The notes: a model not told the origin generated them from the letters alone. Counted from the first letter of the stretch, positions 17,934-25,439 are shown. The stretch is 41,448 nt of DNA from Ferruginibacter sp. (GCA_025963635.1 JAOQAK010000089.1:1-41448), one strand, 5' to 3'. Program-made: numbers and translations.

Positions 17934-18527
17934 TCATCGAAAATCCCATTTAAACATTTTGTCCTTCAATAATTCCATTGTGCCATCAGGTTTGTTTAAG
18001 AAAGAAGAAATCTTTGCAAATTTGCCGGCTTGCCACGTAAGCTGCTCCGTAGTAGACTGGTCACCTTCTTTTACACTTTTAACAATATATACCTTCACAA
18101 CGTCGCCTGTTTGGGGATCGATATAAACATCCCAGTGACGTATTGGTATCGAAGCAGGGAGGACGGTGATTGGATCGTAGGTAAATGTGATCGCATTTAA
18201 AGTCTGGTCGTTAAACTTTGTTTCTTTAAAGTAAGTCGTAAAGTTGGTCTCATTGATTTCTGGTGTAAGGAATGGTTGCAGTTGTTGCCTCAACTGACTT
18301 TTTTGCAGCCATACAGAATCGGCCTTCTCTTTAACCGCAGTTATGAGCAATGGAGTAATTGGGAGAGAATCCAAAATAATCATTTGTCCTTTGATAAAGG
18401 ATGTTACCGGGAAAAATGAGTCAGTCTTTGCTGTATTGAGTTCTTTCGAATTGCCGCTCTTTTCCGTGCTGTTTGAGCAACCAATCCCGATAAGGACGGC
18501 TATTATAATGATGCAGTGTTTCTTCAT
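17934..18527 (-). CDS. Lipoprotein of unknown function
   Basis: I do not recognise this 197-residue protein. It begins with a lipoprotein signal peptide (KKHCIIIIAVLIGIG) and a lipobox cysteine at residue 17. A Ser/Asn/Lys-rich linker follows, then a domain with DVYIDPQTGDVVKVYIVKS and LTWQAGKFAKISSFLN. This beta-strand pattern resembles small envelope domains that may bind another protein or a lipid. It is probably exported and anchored in the membrane. The start is an ATG at 18527, four bases after an exact TAATTTTG box, which suggests a leaderless message. It lies 135 nt after the barrel protein gene on the same strand, with its own promoter-like site. Confidence 0.75.
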   Translation of the reverse strand: MKKHCIIIIAVLIGIGCSNSTEKSGNSKELNTAKTDSFFPVTSFIKGQMIILDSLPITPLLITAVKEKADSVWLQKSQLRQQLQPFLTPEINETNFTTYFKETKFNDQTLNAITFTYDPITVLPASIPIRHWDVYIDPQTGDVVKVYIVKSVKEGDQSTTEQLTWQAGKFAKISSFLNKPDGTMELLKDKMFKWDFR

Positions 18528-18531
18528 TAAA

Positions 18532-18539
18532 CAAAATTA
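18532..18539 (-). promoter_or_regulatory. -7 box (TAATTTTG) four bases before the lipoprotein start
   Basis: TAATTTTG on the minus strand is an exact TAnnTTTG match ending 4 nt before the ATG. TTTG-like sequences lie 16-20 nt further upstream (CTTTTTGTTTGC), so both promoter halves are present. Transcription would start at or next to the start codon. Confidence 0.55.
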
Positions 18540-18662
18540 CTTAGAAATGTTGCTGCAAACAAAAAGCCAGGGCGCATACGATTTAGCGAGCAATTGCGGA
18601 GGAATTATATGAAAAATAAGAAATGGATTACGACAAAAAGAGAGTTTAGATGTGTAAAGTGA

Positions 18663-20270
18663 TCACTTCAAAGTTTTTGATATGCCAAACTTTAATCCAT
18701 AAGTTAGAAGCTTCTCTTCTACTGCTATTTTTTTGTTATTGGTGGAGAAAAGCTGGGTTCGGAATTGCGGTCCTAACTGGTAGGTAATTCCATTGGATGA
18801 TTTATAGCTTACAAATGTTTCAACACCAGCATTCAGGTTCCACCTGTTTAGCATGGAGGTTTCTTTTATATAATACCTCCTATCGGAGGAGATAAGGTAA
18901 GATTTGCCTAACGGTACGTAGGTCGGTTGAATGGTAGCGCCGATATTCCATTGTAAATTTTCGTTGCCAATTAGCTTAAAGTCCAAACCTATTGGTAAGG
19001 AAATCTGCACAGTTTGATTGTGAAGTTTGATTGGTTCAGGTCCGCTTTTGTTGGAATATGGAGTGGTTCTATACTCTTCGTACGTCATGTTGGTTTTGTA
19101 ATCATGCATGCTTAAGCGTGTTGCCACCGGATGGGTATTTTGAAACGCATTGGAAGTGTAGCGTGTATAGTTCAATTGCACTCCTGCTGTTATCTTAATT
19201 CCCTTTGAGATCGAGTATTGCAGCCCTGTTCCAATTTCGAAGCCCAGGGATGGTTTTTGAATAACATCATCGTTGATATCTCCGTTAGACGCAATTGCCA
19301 ATGGTGGCGTTGCGTTGAGTGTAGTGCCAAAATTATAATCGTTATAAAGACTCCGGTATACCACGGAAGGCGTAGCATACATTTGCCACGAAAGTTTGTT
19401 AGCCCACTTCCTTGAAGCAGGGCGGTTATACAAAGCATAATTCTCAATCCATTCACGTTCCCGCGTGGAAACGAAATCCTGTGTATTCTGTGTAGTGGCC
19501 GTTAAATTATTGTCAGCATATGAACTTCTGTTTTGTATAGAAACTGCAATCTTCCTGTACCGGTCGCTTGAACCGTAATCTTCGGGGAGCACATTTTCTA
19601 ATATATCATTAATGGCAATTTTTTGCACCTGCGTTAATACTGCAGGTTCATCACTAATCGTTACTATTTGATCATGGCTGATGTTATCGGGTTGCCTTTG
19701 TGTTGATTTTTGAATCACACCAACCTTTGCTACTGTTTGGAATGGCTCTGTGAACAAAGGAACATTTACGCTGGGCTGGTCTTTTGAAACAATAATTTTA
19801 CCAGATAGAGCTGGCTGATTCGCAACAGCCATTTCCAATGCCGGGCTGCCTGCAGCTTTGATGCCGGTGAGGATAGGGGTATTAGTACTAACGGCATTTT
19901 GTCTTAGGTTATTTTTTAAGGCAAGGCCGATAGGGGTATTTTTTATTGAACTTGTTGGTGCTTCTGTGCCAGTTTGCCCGGTGAGAGTAGTAGAATTAAC
20001 TAAAGGTGAATGATTTGGGGTGTTTGCCTTTCCATTGGTTAATTTTTCAGTTGAAGTGTTGTAAAAACCAGTATTTTTTGTATTCAAATATCCGACAAGA
20101 AGTAAAGTAGTGATGAGCGTAATGCTCATTGCGACTGACGGCCATTTCCGTCCGGGATGTATATTGTTATAAATGCTGTGCCATATCCGTTTGGAAGGAT
20201 ACATTCTGAATTCTTCCGACTTTTCTCTCAGCAATTGTTCAAAATCGTCCGTATGTAAATTTCTCTCCAT
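18663..20270 (-). CDS. Candidate dual-membrane-spanning anti-sigma factor (cytoplasmic head, inner-membrane helix, C-terminal beta-barrel)
   Basis: The protein has 535 residues. Residues 1-43 are charged and cytoplasmic-looking (DDFEQLLREKSEEFRMYPSK, then RIWHSIYNNIHPGRKW). One hydrophobic helix lies at about 44-62 (PSVAMSITLITTLLLVGYL). A low-complexity Thr/Asn/Pro-rich linker of roughly 200 residues follows, and from about 290 alternating strands form a barrel (KLSWQMYATPSVVYRSLYN, SLGFEIGTGLQYSISKGIKI, NLQWNIGATIQPTYVPLG). The layout matches the dual membrane-spanning anti-sigma factors (Dma) described in Bacteroides: the head binds a sigma factor and the barrel sits in the outer membrane. 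It lies 49 nt after an ECF sigma gene on the same strand, which supports the pairing. It ends in Lys, not an aromatic residue. Confidence 0.75.
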   Translation of the reverse strand: MERNLHTDDFEQLLREKSEEFRMYPSKRIWHSIYNNIHPGRKWPSVAMSITLITTLLLVGYLNTKNTGFYNTSTEKLTNGKANTPNHSPLVNSTTLTGQTGTEAPTSSIKNTPIGLALKNNLRQNAVSTNTPILTGIKAAGSPALEMAVANQPALSGKIIVSKDQPSVNVPLFTEPFQTVAKVGVIQKSTQRQPDNISHDQIVTISDEPAVLTQVQKIAINDILENVLPEDYGSSDRYRKIAVSIQNRSSYADNNLTATTQNTQDFVSTREREWIENYALYNRPASRKWANKLSWQMYATPSVVYRSLYNDYNFGTTLNATPPLAIASNGDINDDVIQKPSLGFEIGTGLQYSISKGIKITAGVQLNYTRYTSNAFQNTHPVATRLSMHDYKTNMTYEEYRTTPYSNKSGPEPIKLHNQTVQISLPIGLDFKLIGNENLQWNIGATIQPTYVPLGKSYLISSDRRYYIKETSMLNRWNLNAGVETFVSYKSSNGITYQLGPQFRTQLFSTNNKKIAVEEKLLTYGLKFGISKTLK

Positions 20271-20319
20271 CTTTCACAAGGTTTCGTTTAGTTCCGTTTG
20301 TTAGCTTTGGTAATAGTTT

Positions 20320-20901
20320 TTATTTTATGGCGGTGGCACCAAAAAAAGGTGTTTTGGCACGGGGTTTTAACATTATTTTCTTTTTCACTAAAACATCTTC
20401 CAACATGGCCTTTGCTCTTGTGTATTGAGACCTGCTCGTACTCTCCTCAATATCCAGCATATTGCCGATTTCTTTATGAGAGTAACCTTCTATCGCGTAC
20501 AAATTCAAAACGGTTCTATATCCAATCGGCAACAACCTGATGCATTCAACCACTTCTTTTGCCTGCATGATGGACGGAATGCCTTCTTCCCTGATGCCGA
20601 CACCACTTGCAAAAGTGATATCAACACTGTCGGAAAATTTTTTGTTCTTTTTAAGTACATTAATGCAGGTATGTACCACTATTCTCCTGATCCATCCTTC
20701 CAGCGCTCCTTCGCCCCTATACTGATGAATTTGCGAAAAGACTTTAATAAAACCCTCCTGTAACATATCTTCAGCATCCTCCCTGTTTTTTGCAAAACGA
20801 TAACAAACCCCCAACATGCGGGGGCTAAATCGACTATACAATGCCTCCTGCGAGGCTGCATTGTTTGTAAGACATCCGGCCAGCATAAGCTCTTCTGTCA
20901 T
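20320..20901 (-). CDS. ECF-type RNA polymerase sigma factor
   Basis: This is a 193-residue sigma-70-family factor of the extracytoplasmic-function type. Region 2 covers about 20-88 (ALYSRFSPRMLGVCYRFAKN, EDAEDMLQEGFIKVFSQIHQ, GWIRRIVVHTCINVLKK). Region 4 covers about 115-172, with the helix-turn-helix HKEIGNMLDIEESTSRSQYT. Regions 1.1 and 3 are absent, as expected. A basic C-terminal tail (KKKIMLKPRAKTPFF) follows. The start is an ATG at 20901. A TATATTTA sequence about 20 nt upstream is one base off the TAnnTTTG box and could be its promoter. The likely anti-sigma partner is encoded directly downstream. Confidence 0.92.
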   Translation of the reverse strand: MTEELMLAGCLTNNAASQEALYSRFSPRMLGVCYRFAKNREDAEDMLQEGFIKVFSQIHQYRGEGALEGWIRRIVVHTCINVLKKNKKFSDSVDITFASGVGIREEGIPSIMQAKEVVECIRLLPIGYRTVLNLYAIEGYSHKEIGNMLDIEESTSRSQYTRAKAMLEDVLVKKKIMLKPRAKTPFFGATAIK

Positions 20902-20974
20902 ATTTGTGTTTTGATTACACTATAAATATAGACAATTAAAGGAAATAAATTGCTGCATTTCAAATAAAAATTCG

Positions 20975-21110
20975 ACCTGAATTTCAGTTGGCGAGCTAAG
21001 CTGGTACGCTCCGTTTTTGTAGATTTGAACCCTTAAAAGGTGCTCTCGACGGCACCTCCACAAAAATGTCCTGTAAAACATATTAAATACATTCTACAGG
21101 ACATGATGAT
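20975..21110. other. Structured intergenic element of unknown nature
   Basis: No gene is visible between the sigma factor (20901) and the haem_bd stop codon (21183). The stretch holds two strong dyads: AGGTGC/GCACCT (21038-21057, loop 8) and a perfect 10-bp repeat ATGTCCTGTA/TACAGGACAT (21066-21104, 19-nt loop). A small CTGAATTTCAG palindrome lies at the left edge. On the minus strand GGGTTCAAATC recalls a tRNA T-loop, but its flanks do not pair, so it is not a tRNA. It may be a remnant of a dispersed repeat or a structured RNA. Confidence 0.4.
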
Positions 21111-21182
21111 ATTTATGCAGACTGCCGTTCTTCCCTTTCTTTAATGACATAAGCGGATAAAGAATTTGCGCCTTTGGCAGAA

Positions 21183-21686
21183 CTACGGTTGCTTTCTGAG
21201 TAGACTGTCTGCCGGGTAATTTGCTTTAATGGTGTCCCGTACCTCGTTGGCCCAGTCGATAAGGCTGTTTTTTTGATTTTTACTAAGAGCGGCGTACCGG
21301 TGAATAATCGTATAGGAGTATAACGGCATTTCATCCTTCTTTACCTGGTCAATAACCTCTTCCATCTTCTTGTATTTTCTTCTAATCCTATAGGAAGCGA
21401 ACTCAGAAAAATTAAGTTCGTTCTTTCCTTCCACGATATGATCATTTAACCACCAGGCAACAGGTTGAATATTGGCATACCACGGATAAACCGTGTTATT
21501 ACTGTGACAATCGTAGCAGCTGGATTTTAGTATCGCCTGAACACTGTCCGGAACGGGATAAACCTTAGTGATATCATTTGCAAAAGCAGCAGGGGCAATA
21601 TTGATATTCCTGGCAGGGCGAAAAAATTGTATGATTATAAATATTGCTAATAATATTAATCCAAGCCGTTTTAAGTTTTTTTTCAT
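21183..21686 (-). CDS. Haem-binding domain protein (haem_bd family)
   Basis: This is a 167-residue membrane-anchored protein with one N-terminal helix (KRLGLILLAIFIIIQFF) and a periplasmic domain. The domain carries a single c-type heme site, CYDCH, in SSCYDCHSNNTVYPWYANIQ, followed by WWLNDHIVEGKNELNFSEF, the hallmark of the haem_bd family common in Bacteroidota. A role in electron transfer or heme sensing is plausible but not shown. The start is an ATG at 21686, 25 nt after the gpmI stop codon on the same strand, so the two are probably co-transcribed. Confidence 0.88.
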   Translation of the reverse strand: MKKNLKRLGLILLAIFIIIQFFRPARNINIAPAAFANDITKVYPVPDSVQAILKSSCYDCHSNNTVYPWYANIQPVAWWLNDHIVEGKNELNFSEFASYRIRRKYKKMEEVIDQVKKDEMPLYSYTIIHRYAALSKNQKNSLIDWANEVRDTIKANYPADSLLRKQP

Positions 21687-21711
21687 TTGGGTATCGTTTA
21701 GGGATAAAAAA

Positions 21712-23226
21712 TCAAATCAGTATATCGCCGGTCATCTCCTTAGGAATAGGTAAACCCATCATTGTTAAGATAGTAGGGGCTACATCTCCTAATTTACCGC
21801 TCTTAACTGTACCCTTCCATTCCCTATCAATCACAAAAAACGGAACCAGGTTCAATGTATGTGCTGTATTTGGTGAGCCATCTTCATTTATTTCATAATC
21901 CGCATTGCCATGATCAGCCAGGAGGAAAACGGCATAGTCATTTTCCAGTGCAGCAGTCACTACTTTCTCAACACAGTTGTCTACTGTTTCTACCGCTTTA
22001 ATAACCGCGGGCCAAACACCCGTATGACCCACCATATCTGCATTTGCAAAGTTGAGACAGATAAAGTCCGCTGTTTTATTTGCTATCTCGGGAACAATCG
22101 CATCTGTCAATTCAATGGCACTCATTTCGGGCTTTAAATCGTACGTAGCCACCTTAGGAGATGGAATCATTATCCGCTTTTCCCCGTCAAAAGGTTTTTC
22201 CCTGCCACCACTAAAAAAGAAGGATACATGTGGATATTTTTCAGTTTCCGCTATCCGGATCTGGGTTCTCCCGTTTTGCTGTAATATATCACCCAAAGTA
22301 TTTTTCAAATCATCATTTTCAAATACGACCTGCACATTTTTGAAAGTTTGGTCGTACTGTGTCATGGTGGTATAATTCAACTCTAGCTTTTGCATTCCAA
22401 ACTCGGGTATACTTTTTTGAGTGAGCACTTCCGTGATCTCCCTGCAACGATCTGTTCTGAAATTAAAACTAATGACTACATCGCCATTTTCAATTTTTGT
22501 ATTGGCTACTTTGTTGTTGATAATAGGTTTAATAAATTCATCGGTAATGTTTTCATCATATGATTTTTTTACGGCCTCCAAAATATCATCAGCTCGTACT
22601 CCTATTGCATTTACCATTCCATCATAAGCCAGTTTCACCCTTTCCCAGCGTTTATCCCTGTCCATTGCGTAGTATCTTCCGGTAATGGTGGCGATAGCGC
22701 CCGTTGATTTGTCCAGGTGATCTTTTAACTCGGTTAAAAAGCCTAAGCCACTTTTTGGGTCCGTATCTCTTCCGTCTGTAAATGCATGCACTAAAACATT
22801 TTGTAAGCCTTCCGCTTTGCAAAGCGATGCTATTGCTTTAACATGATTGATGTGTGAATGCACCCCTCCATCGCTTACCAGTCCTATCAAATGCAAGGGC
22901 TTATTGTTTTGTTTTGCAAAACGAATTGCATTCAGTAATATTTCATTTTTCTGGAATTCACCATTGCGGATACCCACATTAATTCGTTGTAATTCCTGGT
23001 ACACAATCCTTCCTGCGCCAAGGTTTAAATGCCCTACTTCGCTGTTGCCCATTTGGCCTGGCGGCAGGCCTACATCTTCACCGCAGGTAATTAGGGTGGC
23101 ATTGGGATAATTTTTATAAAGGGATGTTACAAAAGGAGTATTGGCATTTTGAATAGCATCGCTGCTTTTAACCTTACCAAGGCCCCAGCCGTCCATAATA
23201 AGGAGAATAGTTTTTTTAGGTTTCAT
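21712..23226 (-). CDS. gpmI: 2,3-bisphosphoglycerate-independent phosphoglycerate mutase
   Basis: GpmI interconverts 3- and 2-phosphoglycerate in glycolysis with two manganese ions. The protein has 504 residues, the normal length. The metal-binding start LLIMDGWGLG (Asp12) and the catalytic serine Ser62 in QMGNSEVGHLNLGAGR are present. GRYYAMDRDKRWERVKLAYD follows, and the second metal cluster shows as NFANADMVGHTG and LADHGNADYEIN. The start is an ATG at 23226, four bases after an exact TAGCTTTG box. The haem_bd gene lies just downstream. Confidence 0.97.
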   Translation of the reverse strand: MKPKKTILLIMDGWGLGKVKSSDAIQNANTPFVTSLYKNYPNATLITCGEDVGLPPGQMGNSEVGHLNLGAGRIVYQELQRINVGIRNGEFQKNEILLNAIRFAKQNNKPLHLIGLVSDGGVHSHINHVKAIASLCKAEGLQNVLVHAFTDGRDTDPKSGLGFLTELKDHLDKSTGAIATITGRYYAMDRDKRWERVKLAYDGMVNAIGVRADDILEAVKKSYDENITDEFIKPIINNKVANTKIENGDVVISFNFRTDRCREITEVLTQKSIPEFGMQKLELNYTTMTQYDQTFKNVQVVFENDDLKNTLGDILQQNGRTQIRIAETEKYPHVSFFFSGGREKPFDGEKRIMIPSPKVATYDLKPEMSAIELTDAIVPEIANKTADFICLNFANADMVGHTGVWPAVIKAVETVDNCVEKVVTAALENDYAVFLLADHGNADYEINEDGSPNTAHTLNLVPFFVIDREWKGTVKSGKLGDVAPTILTMMGLPIPKEMTGDILI

Positions 23227-23230
23227 GCTT

Positions 23231-23238
23231 CAAAGCTA
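23231..23238 (-). promoter_or_regulatory. -7 box (TAGCTTTG) four bases before gpmI
   Basis: This is an exact TAnnTTTG match on the minus strand that ends 4 nt before the gpmI ATG, the same spacing as at the lipoprotein gene. The message would be leaderless or nearly so. No clear -33 TTTG was found at the usual distance. Confidence 0.5.
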
Positions 23239-23307
23239 ACTTTTTTATAGGTTTTGAAAAAAGCTAATTATCTTTTCATGCTAATACCATTCAAAAACAG
23301 CTAACCT

Positions 23308-23322
23308 TGGCACGTTTTTGGC
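23308..23322 (+). promoter_or_regulatory. Sigma-54-type (-24/-12) promoter before the DUF4783 gene
   Basis: TGGCACGTTTTTGGC matches the RpoN consensus TGGCACG-N4-TTGC at every fixed base but one. The key GG (-24) and GC (-12) are at the correct spacing. Transcription would start near 23334, about 18 nt before the ATG at 23352. No activator binding site was recognised. Confidence 0.65.
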
Positions 23323-23351
23323 AAATTCGTATCCGAAAAATAAATTGTATA

Positions 23352-23732
23352 ATGAAACATTTTTTCACACTGGCTTTCTTGTTTGTTGCTTTAACATCTT
23401 TTAATAAATATATTGGTATTGATGATGTGATTGCCGCGATGAAAACCGGTAATGCGAGCACGGTTGCAAAGTTTTTTGATAACAGCGTAGAGATAAGTAT
23501 GCCCGACAAAAGTAACAGTTATAGCAAAAGCCAGGCGGAGTTGGTGTTGAAGGATTTTTTTGCATCCAACCCTGTTAAAAGTTTTGAAATTATTCACAAA
23601 GGAGAGAATGCCGGCTCCCAGTATTGTATCGGTACCCTGCAAACAAAAAGTGGTGCTTACCGTACTACGATCTTCATGAAACAAAAGGGCGAACGGCAGG
23701 TGCTGCAGGAGCTGCGTTTTGAGAACCGATGA
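23352..23732 (+). CDS. DUF4783 family small exported protein
   Basis: The product has 126 residues with a signal peptide (KHFFTLAFLFVALTSFN) and an NTF2-like fold typical of DUF4783 (DDVIAAMKTGNASTVAKFFD, VEISMPDKSNSYSKSQAELV, LQTKSGAYRTTIFMKQKGE). This Bacteroidota family has no known function; NTF2-like domains often bind small molecules or act as inert scaffolds. The frame is open 15 codons further upstream, but that extension overlaps the sigma-54-like promoter and lacks the signal peptide, so the ATG at 23352 is the start. The gene stands alone, closed by a strong terminator. Confidence 0.85.
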   Translation: MKHFFTLAFLFVALTSFNKYIGIDDVIAAMKTGNASTVAKFFDNSVEISMPDKSNSYSKSQAELVLKDFFASNPVKSFEIIHKGENAGSQYCIGTLQTKSGAYRTTIFMKQKGERQVLQELRFENR

Positions 23733-23761
23733 TCCAACAAGCATTGATGTACTCTCGTTGC

Positions 23762-23793
23762 AGCCTGTAAACAAAACGCTTACAGGCTTTTTT
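23762..23793 (+). terminator. Rho-independent terminator after the DUF4783 gene
   Basis: A perfect 9-bp stem (AGCCTGTAA/TTACAGGCT) with a 9-nt loop runs straight into a T tract. It lies 29 nt after the stop codon and separates this gene from nadC. Confidence 0.9.
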
Positions 23794-23799
23794 ATTTTA

Positions 23800-23807
23800 T
23801 AAATTTG
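23800..23807 (+). promoter_or_regulatory. -7 box (TAAATTTG) three bases before nadC
   Basis: This is an exact TAnnTTTG match that ends 3 nt before the ATG at 23811, just after the terminator of the previous gene. nadC therefore needs its own promoter here, which strengthens the call. The message would have no leader. Confidence 0.55.
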
Positions 23808-23810
23808 CGC

Positions 23811-24671
23811 ATGATAAACTATGATCAGCAGCTTGCCTTTCTGGTAAAAAATGCCCTCGCAGAAGACATCGGCGATGGCGATCATTCAACTTTGTCTTCA
23901 ATATCACCTACGGCACAGGGAAGGGCCGTTCTGAAAATTAAAGAAGAAGGGATACTCGCTGGTGTAGCAGTAGCAGAAAAGATATTTCGTATGGTAGAGC
24001 CTGGTATTGTCTTCACGGCTAATAAGAAGGATGGCGGCGAGATGAGGTACGGTGAAGAAGCTTTTTCAGTAGCTGCAAAAGTGCATACTATCTTGCAATG
24101 CGAGCGGCTGGTGTTAAATTGTATGCAAAGGATGAGTGGTATTGCTACGCTTACCAAAACATACGTTAAAAAGTTGGAGGGTTATTCAACCAGGCTGCTG
24201 GACACCCGGAAAACAACGCCGAATTTCAGGCTACTGGAAAAAGAAGCCGTTCGCATAGGCGGAGGGCTCAATCATAGGTTTGGATTATTTGATATGATCA
24301 TGCTTAAAGACAATCATATAGATTATTGTGGCGGAATTGAGAAGGCAATCGAAAAGGCTTACGCTTATGTACAAACGACAAAACGGCCATTGAAGATTGA
24401 AGTGGAAACCCGTAGTATTGACGATGTAAAGAGAGTTATGGCGACCGGAAAAATAGATCGCATTATGCTGGATAATTTTACACCGGATTTATTGGTGGAA
24501 GCATTAAAGATCATCAACGGCAGGTATGAAACGGAAGCAAGTGGTGGAATCAACTTAAATAATATCGAAGCCTTTGCAGCTACCGGCGTGGACTATGTTT
24601 CCAGCGGCGCAGTTATTCACCAGGCAAGAAGCCTGGACCTAAGTTTAAAAGCGGCGTTAATAAATAAATAA
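23811..24671 (+). CDS. nadC: Nicotinate-nucleotide diphosphorylase (carboxylating)
   Basis: NadC makes nicotinate mononucleotide from quinolinate and PRPP in de novo NAD synthesis. The protein has 286 residues, the usual size. Family landmarks are ALAEDIGDGDHST at the start, ERLVLNCMQRMSGIAT, LDTRKTTPNFRLLEKEAVRIGGG with the PRPP/quinolinate-binding residues, NHRFGLFDMIMLKDNHI, EVETRS, RIMLDNF, EASGGI and GVDYVSSGA. A TTG two codons upstream is also in frame, but it is part of the TAAATTTG box. nadE, the last step of the same pathway, lies about 3.5 kb to the right. Confidence 0.96.
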   Translation: MINYDQQLAFLVKNALAEDIGDGDHSTLSSISPTAQGRAVLKIKEEGILAGVAVAEKIFRMVEPGIVFTANKKDGGEMRYGEEAFSVAAKVHTILQCERLVLNCMQRMSGIATLTKTYVKKLEGYSTRLLDTRKTTPNFRLLEKEAVRIGGGLNHRFGLFDMIMLKDNHIDYCGGIEKAIEKAYAYVQTTKRPLKIEVETRSIDDVKRVMATGKIDRIMLDNFTPDLLVEALKIINGRYETEASGGINLNNIEAFAATGVDYVSSGAVIHQARSLDLSLKAALINK

Positions 24672-24733
24672 ATAAATGCTAAATAAGCATAACTTAAGGA
24701 ATTGCGAAGGAAAGTTTAAAATAAATTTTTCAA

Positions 24734-25075
24734 ATGGCTAAAACAAAACCGGGTGCTTTTGGAGGATTGGTGTACTCTACTGATCCAAATTTTAAACCGG
24801 CCCAGGAGCATGCCGATGAACCGGAAACACTGTTACCTGCACTGCAGAAATTAAAAGTAAGGTTGGATACCAAACATCGTGCAGGCAAAGCCGTTACCAT
24901 CGTGGAGGGATTCATTGGCACAACACAGGACAAAGAAGAACTCGGCAAAAAGCTAAAAACTTTTTGCGGAACAGGTGGCTCCGTAAAGGATGGTGAAATG
25001 ATCGTGCAAGGCGATAACAGGGACAAAGTGCTGCAATGGCTGCAGAAAAACGGGTATACTTCTTCAAAAAAGTAG
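24734..25075 (+). CDS. SUI1/YciH-family translation factor homologue
   Basis: This 113-residue protein is related to eukaryotic eIF1 and bacterial YciH. The N-terminal tail has GGLVYSTDP, then the compact SUI1 domain: LKVRLDTKHRAGKAVTIVEG, FIGTTQDKEELGKKLKTFCG, TGGSVKDGEMIVQGDNRDKV and LQWLQKNGY. Bacterial members are thought to modulate start-site fidelity on the small ribosomal subunit, but their role is less certain than that of eIF1. The start is an ATG at 24734; a TAAATTTT sequence ending 4 nt upstream is one base off the -7 box. A short AAAT-repeat run (about 24660-24675) follows nadC. Confidence 0.9.
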   Translation: MAKTKPGAFGGLVYSTDPNFKPAQEHADEPETLLPALQKLKVRLDTKHRAGKAVTIVEGFIGTTQDKEELGKKLKTFCGTGGSVKDGEMIVQGDNRDKVLQWLQKNGYTSSKK

Positions 25076-25135
25076 CGATGTATTCAGCAAGTATATGAAC
25101 CATTGTGAACAGGAATGGATATCGACTAATTGGGA

Positions 25136-25354
25136 TCAGGCGTTTGGCAATATACTTAGAGCACCGCTGGGGCAATTTTTTACCTGTTCTGCGATGCGGT
25201 CTGTTTCGGCCTGTGTCATGTCAATCCATGGATGTTTTTTTGGGTTAAATACTTCCGATAAGCCCCTTACACAAATTCCTGAATGAATACATTTATCGGG
25301 TTGCCATAAGATGGTAATTCCATCTTTCGTATAGGTATGTGATTTTATATGCAT
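25136..25354 (-). CDS. Small (4Fe-4S)-binding protein, Fer4_19/YjdI family
   Basis: This is a 72-residue protein of the divergent mono-cluster ferredoxin family. Cysteines occur at 22 and 28 in KCIHSGICVRGLSEVFN and at 61 in VKNCPSGALS. The family phrase HPWIDMTQAETDRIAEQVKNCPSG is present. It probably carries one iron-sulfur cluster for electron transfer or sensing in the cytoplasm; the partner is unknown. The start is an ATG at 25354. It lies convergent to yciH and divergent from apaG. Confidence 0.85.
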   Translation of the reverse strand: MHIKSHTYTKDGITILWQPDKCIHSGICVRGLSEVFNPKKHPWIDMTQAETDRIAEQVKNCPSGALSILPNA

Positions 25355-25439
25355 TGAAGTAAGATTTCATAAATATAACTTACCCAATTTACAATAAAAG
25401 GTTATTTTTTTGGTTAATTTTATAACTCAATTTGAAAGG

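Noticed and set aside
20354..20370. TGGCACG on the plus strand as another sigma-54 site
   Set aside because: The -12 GC is missing at the required spacing, and it lies inside the sigma factor coding region with no downstream plus-strand gene.
21015..21040. T-loop-like sequence suggesting a tRNA or tmRNA end
   Set aside because: The flanking bases do not form the T-arm stem, and no anticodon arm or acceptor stem could be found around it.
21113..21334. 73-codon minus-strand frame ending past the haem_bd stop codon
   Set aside because: It overlaps the haem_bd gene in another frame for most of its length. The part beyond it is short and has no recognisable domain.
23391..23885. 164-codon minus-strand frame opposite DUF4783 and nadC
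   Set aside because: It is antisense to two well-supported genes and a terminator, and its translation resembles no protein family.
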